Part shown: in pieces, positions 63,927 to 64,000 of the stretch
Layout: the number at the start of each line of letters is the position of its first letter
Numbering within the stretch: the first letter of the stretch is position 1
NCBI GenBank assembly: GCA_965206015.1
Contig: CBDBIW010000014.1
Coordinates: forward strand, 186,001 to 250,000
Direction: 5' to 3'
DNA: 64,000 nucleotides
DNA from: JAJCYL01 sp965206015
Lineage (GTDB): Bacteria > Bacteroidota > Bacteroidia > Cytophagales > Cyclobacteriaceae
Program-made: the position numbers and the translations under genes
Notes under the pieces: model-generated
Told to the model about the DNA's origin: nothing
Databases searched by the model: none
Seen by the model: the letters and a program-made list of their open reading frames with translations, nothing else

Positions 63927-64000
63927 AGGAGTTGGGTTTGGATCGTATAAATGATTTAGAAAGCGTTGACCTGCGAGGCCTTAACTTTCCGAGAAAGATA

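Noticed and set aside
1..64000. tRNA, rRNA and riboswitch candidates
   Set aside because: Reading both strands I found no cloverleaf, rRNA-like or recognisable riboswitch sequence; a covariance-model search would be needed to exclude small RNAs.

Overview
The window looks like a chromosomal segment of a Bacteroidota bacterium, most likely a free-living Cytophagales relative. Supporting marks are a FecI/FecR-controlled SusC/SusD pair, several secreted proteins with type IX secretion (T9SS) C-terminal sorting domains, a fused SecDF, many SPII lipoproteins and moderate-to-low GC. I saw no rRNA, tRNA or CRISPR array. Insertion-sequence debris and broken genes are unusually frequent. Some single-base frameshifts could be assembly errors, so read support matters for several calls.

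Region by region. 0-4 kb: the 3' part of an Lhr-type helicase (its start lies outside the window), then a broken IS3-family transposase. 4.5-14.3 kb: a sigma/anti-sigma pair, a SusC/SusD outer-membrane uptake pair, two lipoproteins and an M64-type secreted metallopeptidase with a sorting domain, probably a peptide or glycopeptide utilisation locus. 14.3-15.4 kb: two decayed secreted-protein genes (BNR/sialidase-like and zinc metallopeptidase-like). 15.6-17.0 kb: a Calx-beta lipoprotein. 17.0-18.0 kb: a broken IS982 element sitting just upstream of an overlapping gene pair, an APH-fold kinase and an atypical enolase paralogue, followed by a short-chain dehydrogenase. 21.2-27.6 kb: a decaying carbohydrate region with two partial copies of a six-hairpin-glycosidase-like gene (one cut by an in-frame amber codon), a Mu-like prophage remnant fused to a truncated serine hydrolase, an intact aldose 1-epimerase-like gene and another glycosidase fragment.

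27.6-32.8 kb is housekeeping on the minus strand: SecDF, a small exported protein, ComF, a MOSC protein and a single-domain response regulator. 33.1-35.9 kb carries a BspA-like repeat surface protein whose reading frame starts with an 11-C run; either slipped frame stops within a few codons, so it looks phase-variable. A 295-bp internally deleted IS982 relic abuts its stop codon. 36.4-43.7 kb is a tight four-gene operon: a triple TIR/DUF4062-like protein, a membrane-anchored nSTAND-type NTPase with coiled coil and WD40 propeller, an outer-membrane beta-barrel and a lipoprotein. This is the best candidate in the window for an undescribed envelope-to-cytoplasm sensing or defence system. It is followed by an IS21 (IstB) fragment and the last codons of a lost T9SS gene. 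44.5-54.6 kb is a single 3341-codon secreted repeat protein.

54.6-58.4 kb (minus strand) is a sulfur-handling operon: an MBL-rhodanese fusion, a frameshifted YeeE/YedE transporter, a rhodanese lipoprotein and a cysteine-desulfurase-like enzyme. 58.5-64 kb holds 6-phosphogluconate dehydrogenase (frameshifted in its first codons), an exported amidohydrolase, a broken class III nucleotide cyclase and two exported cyclophilins separated by the relic of a third.
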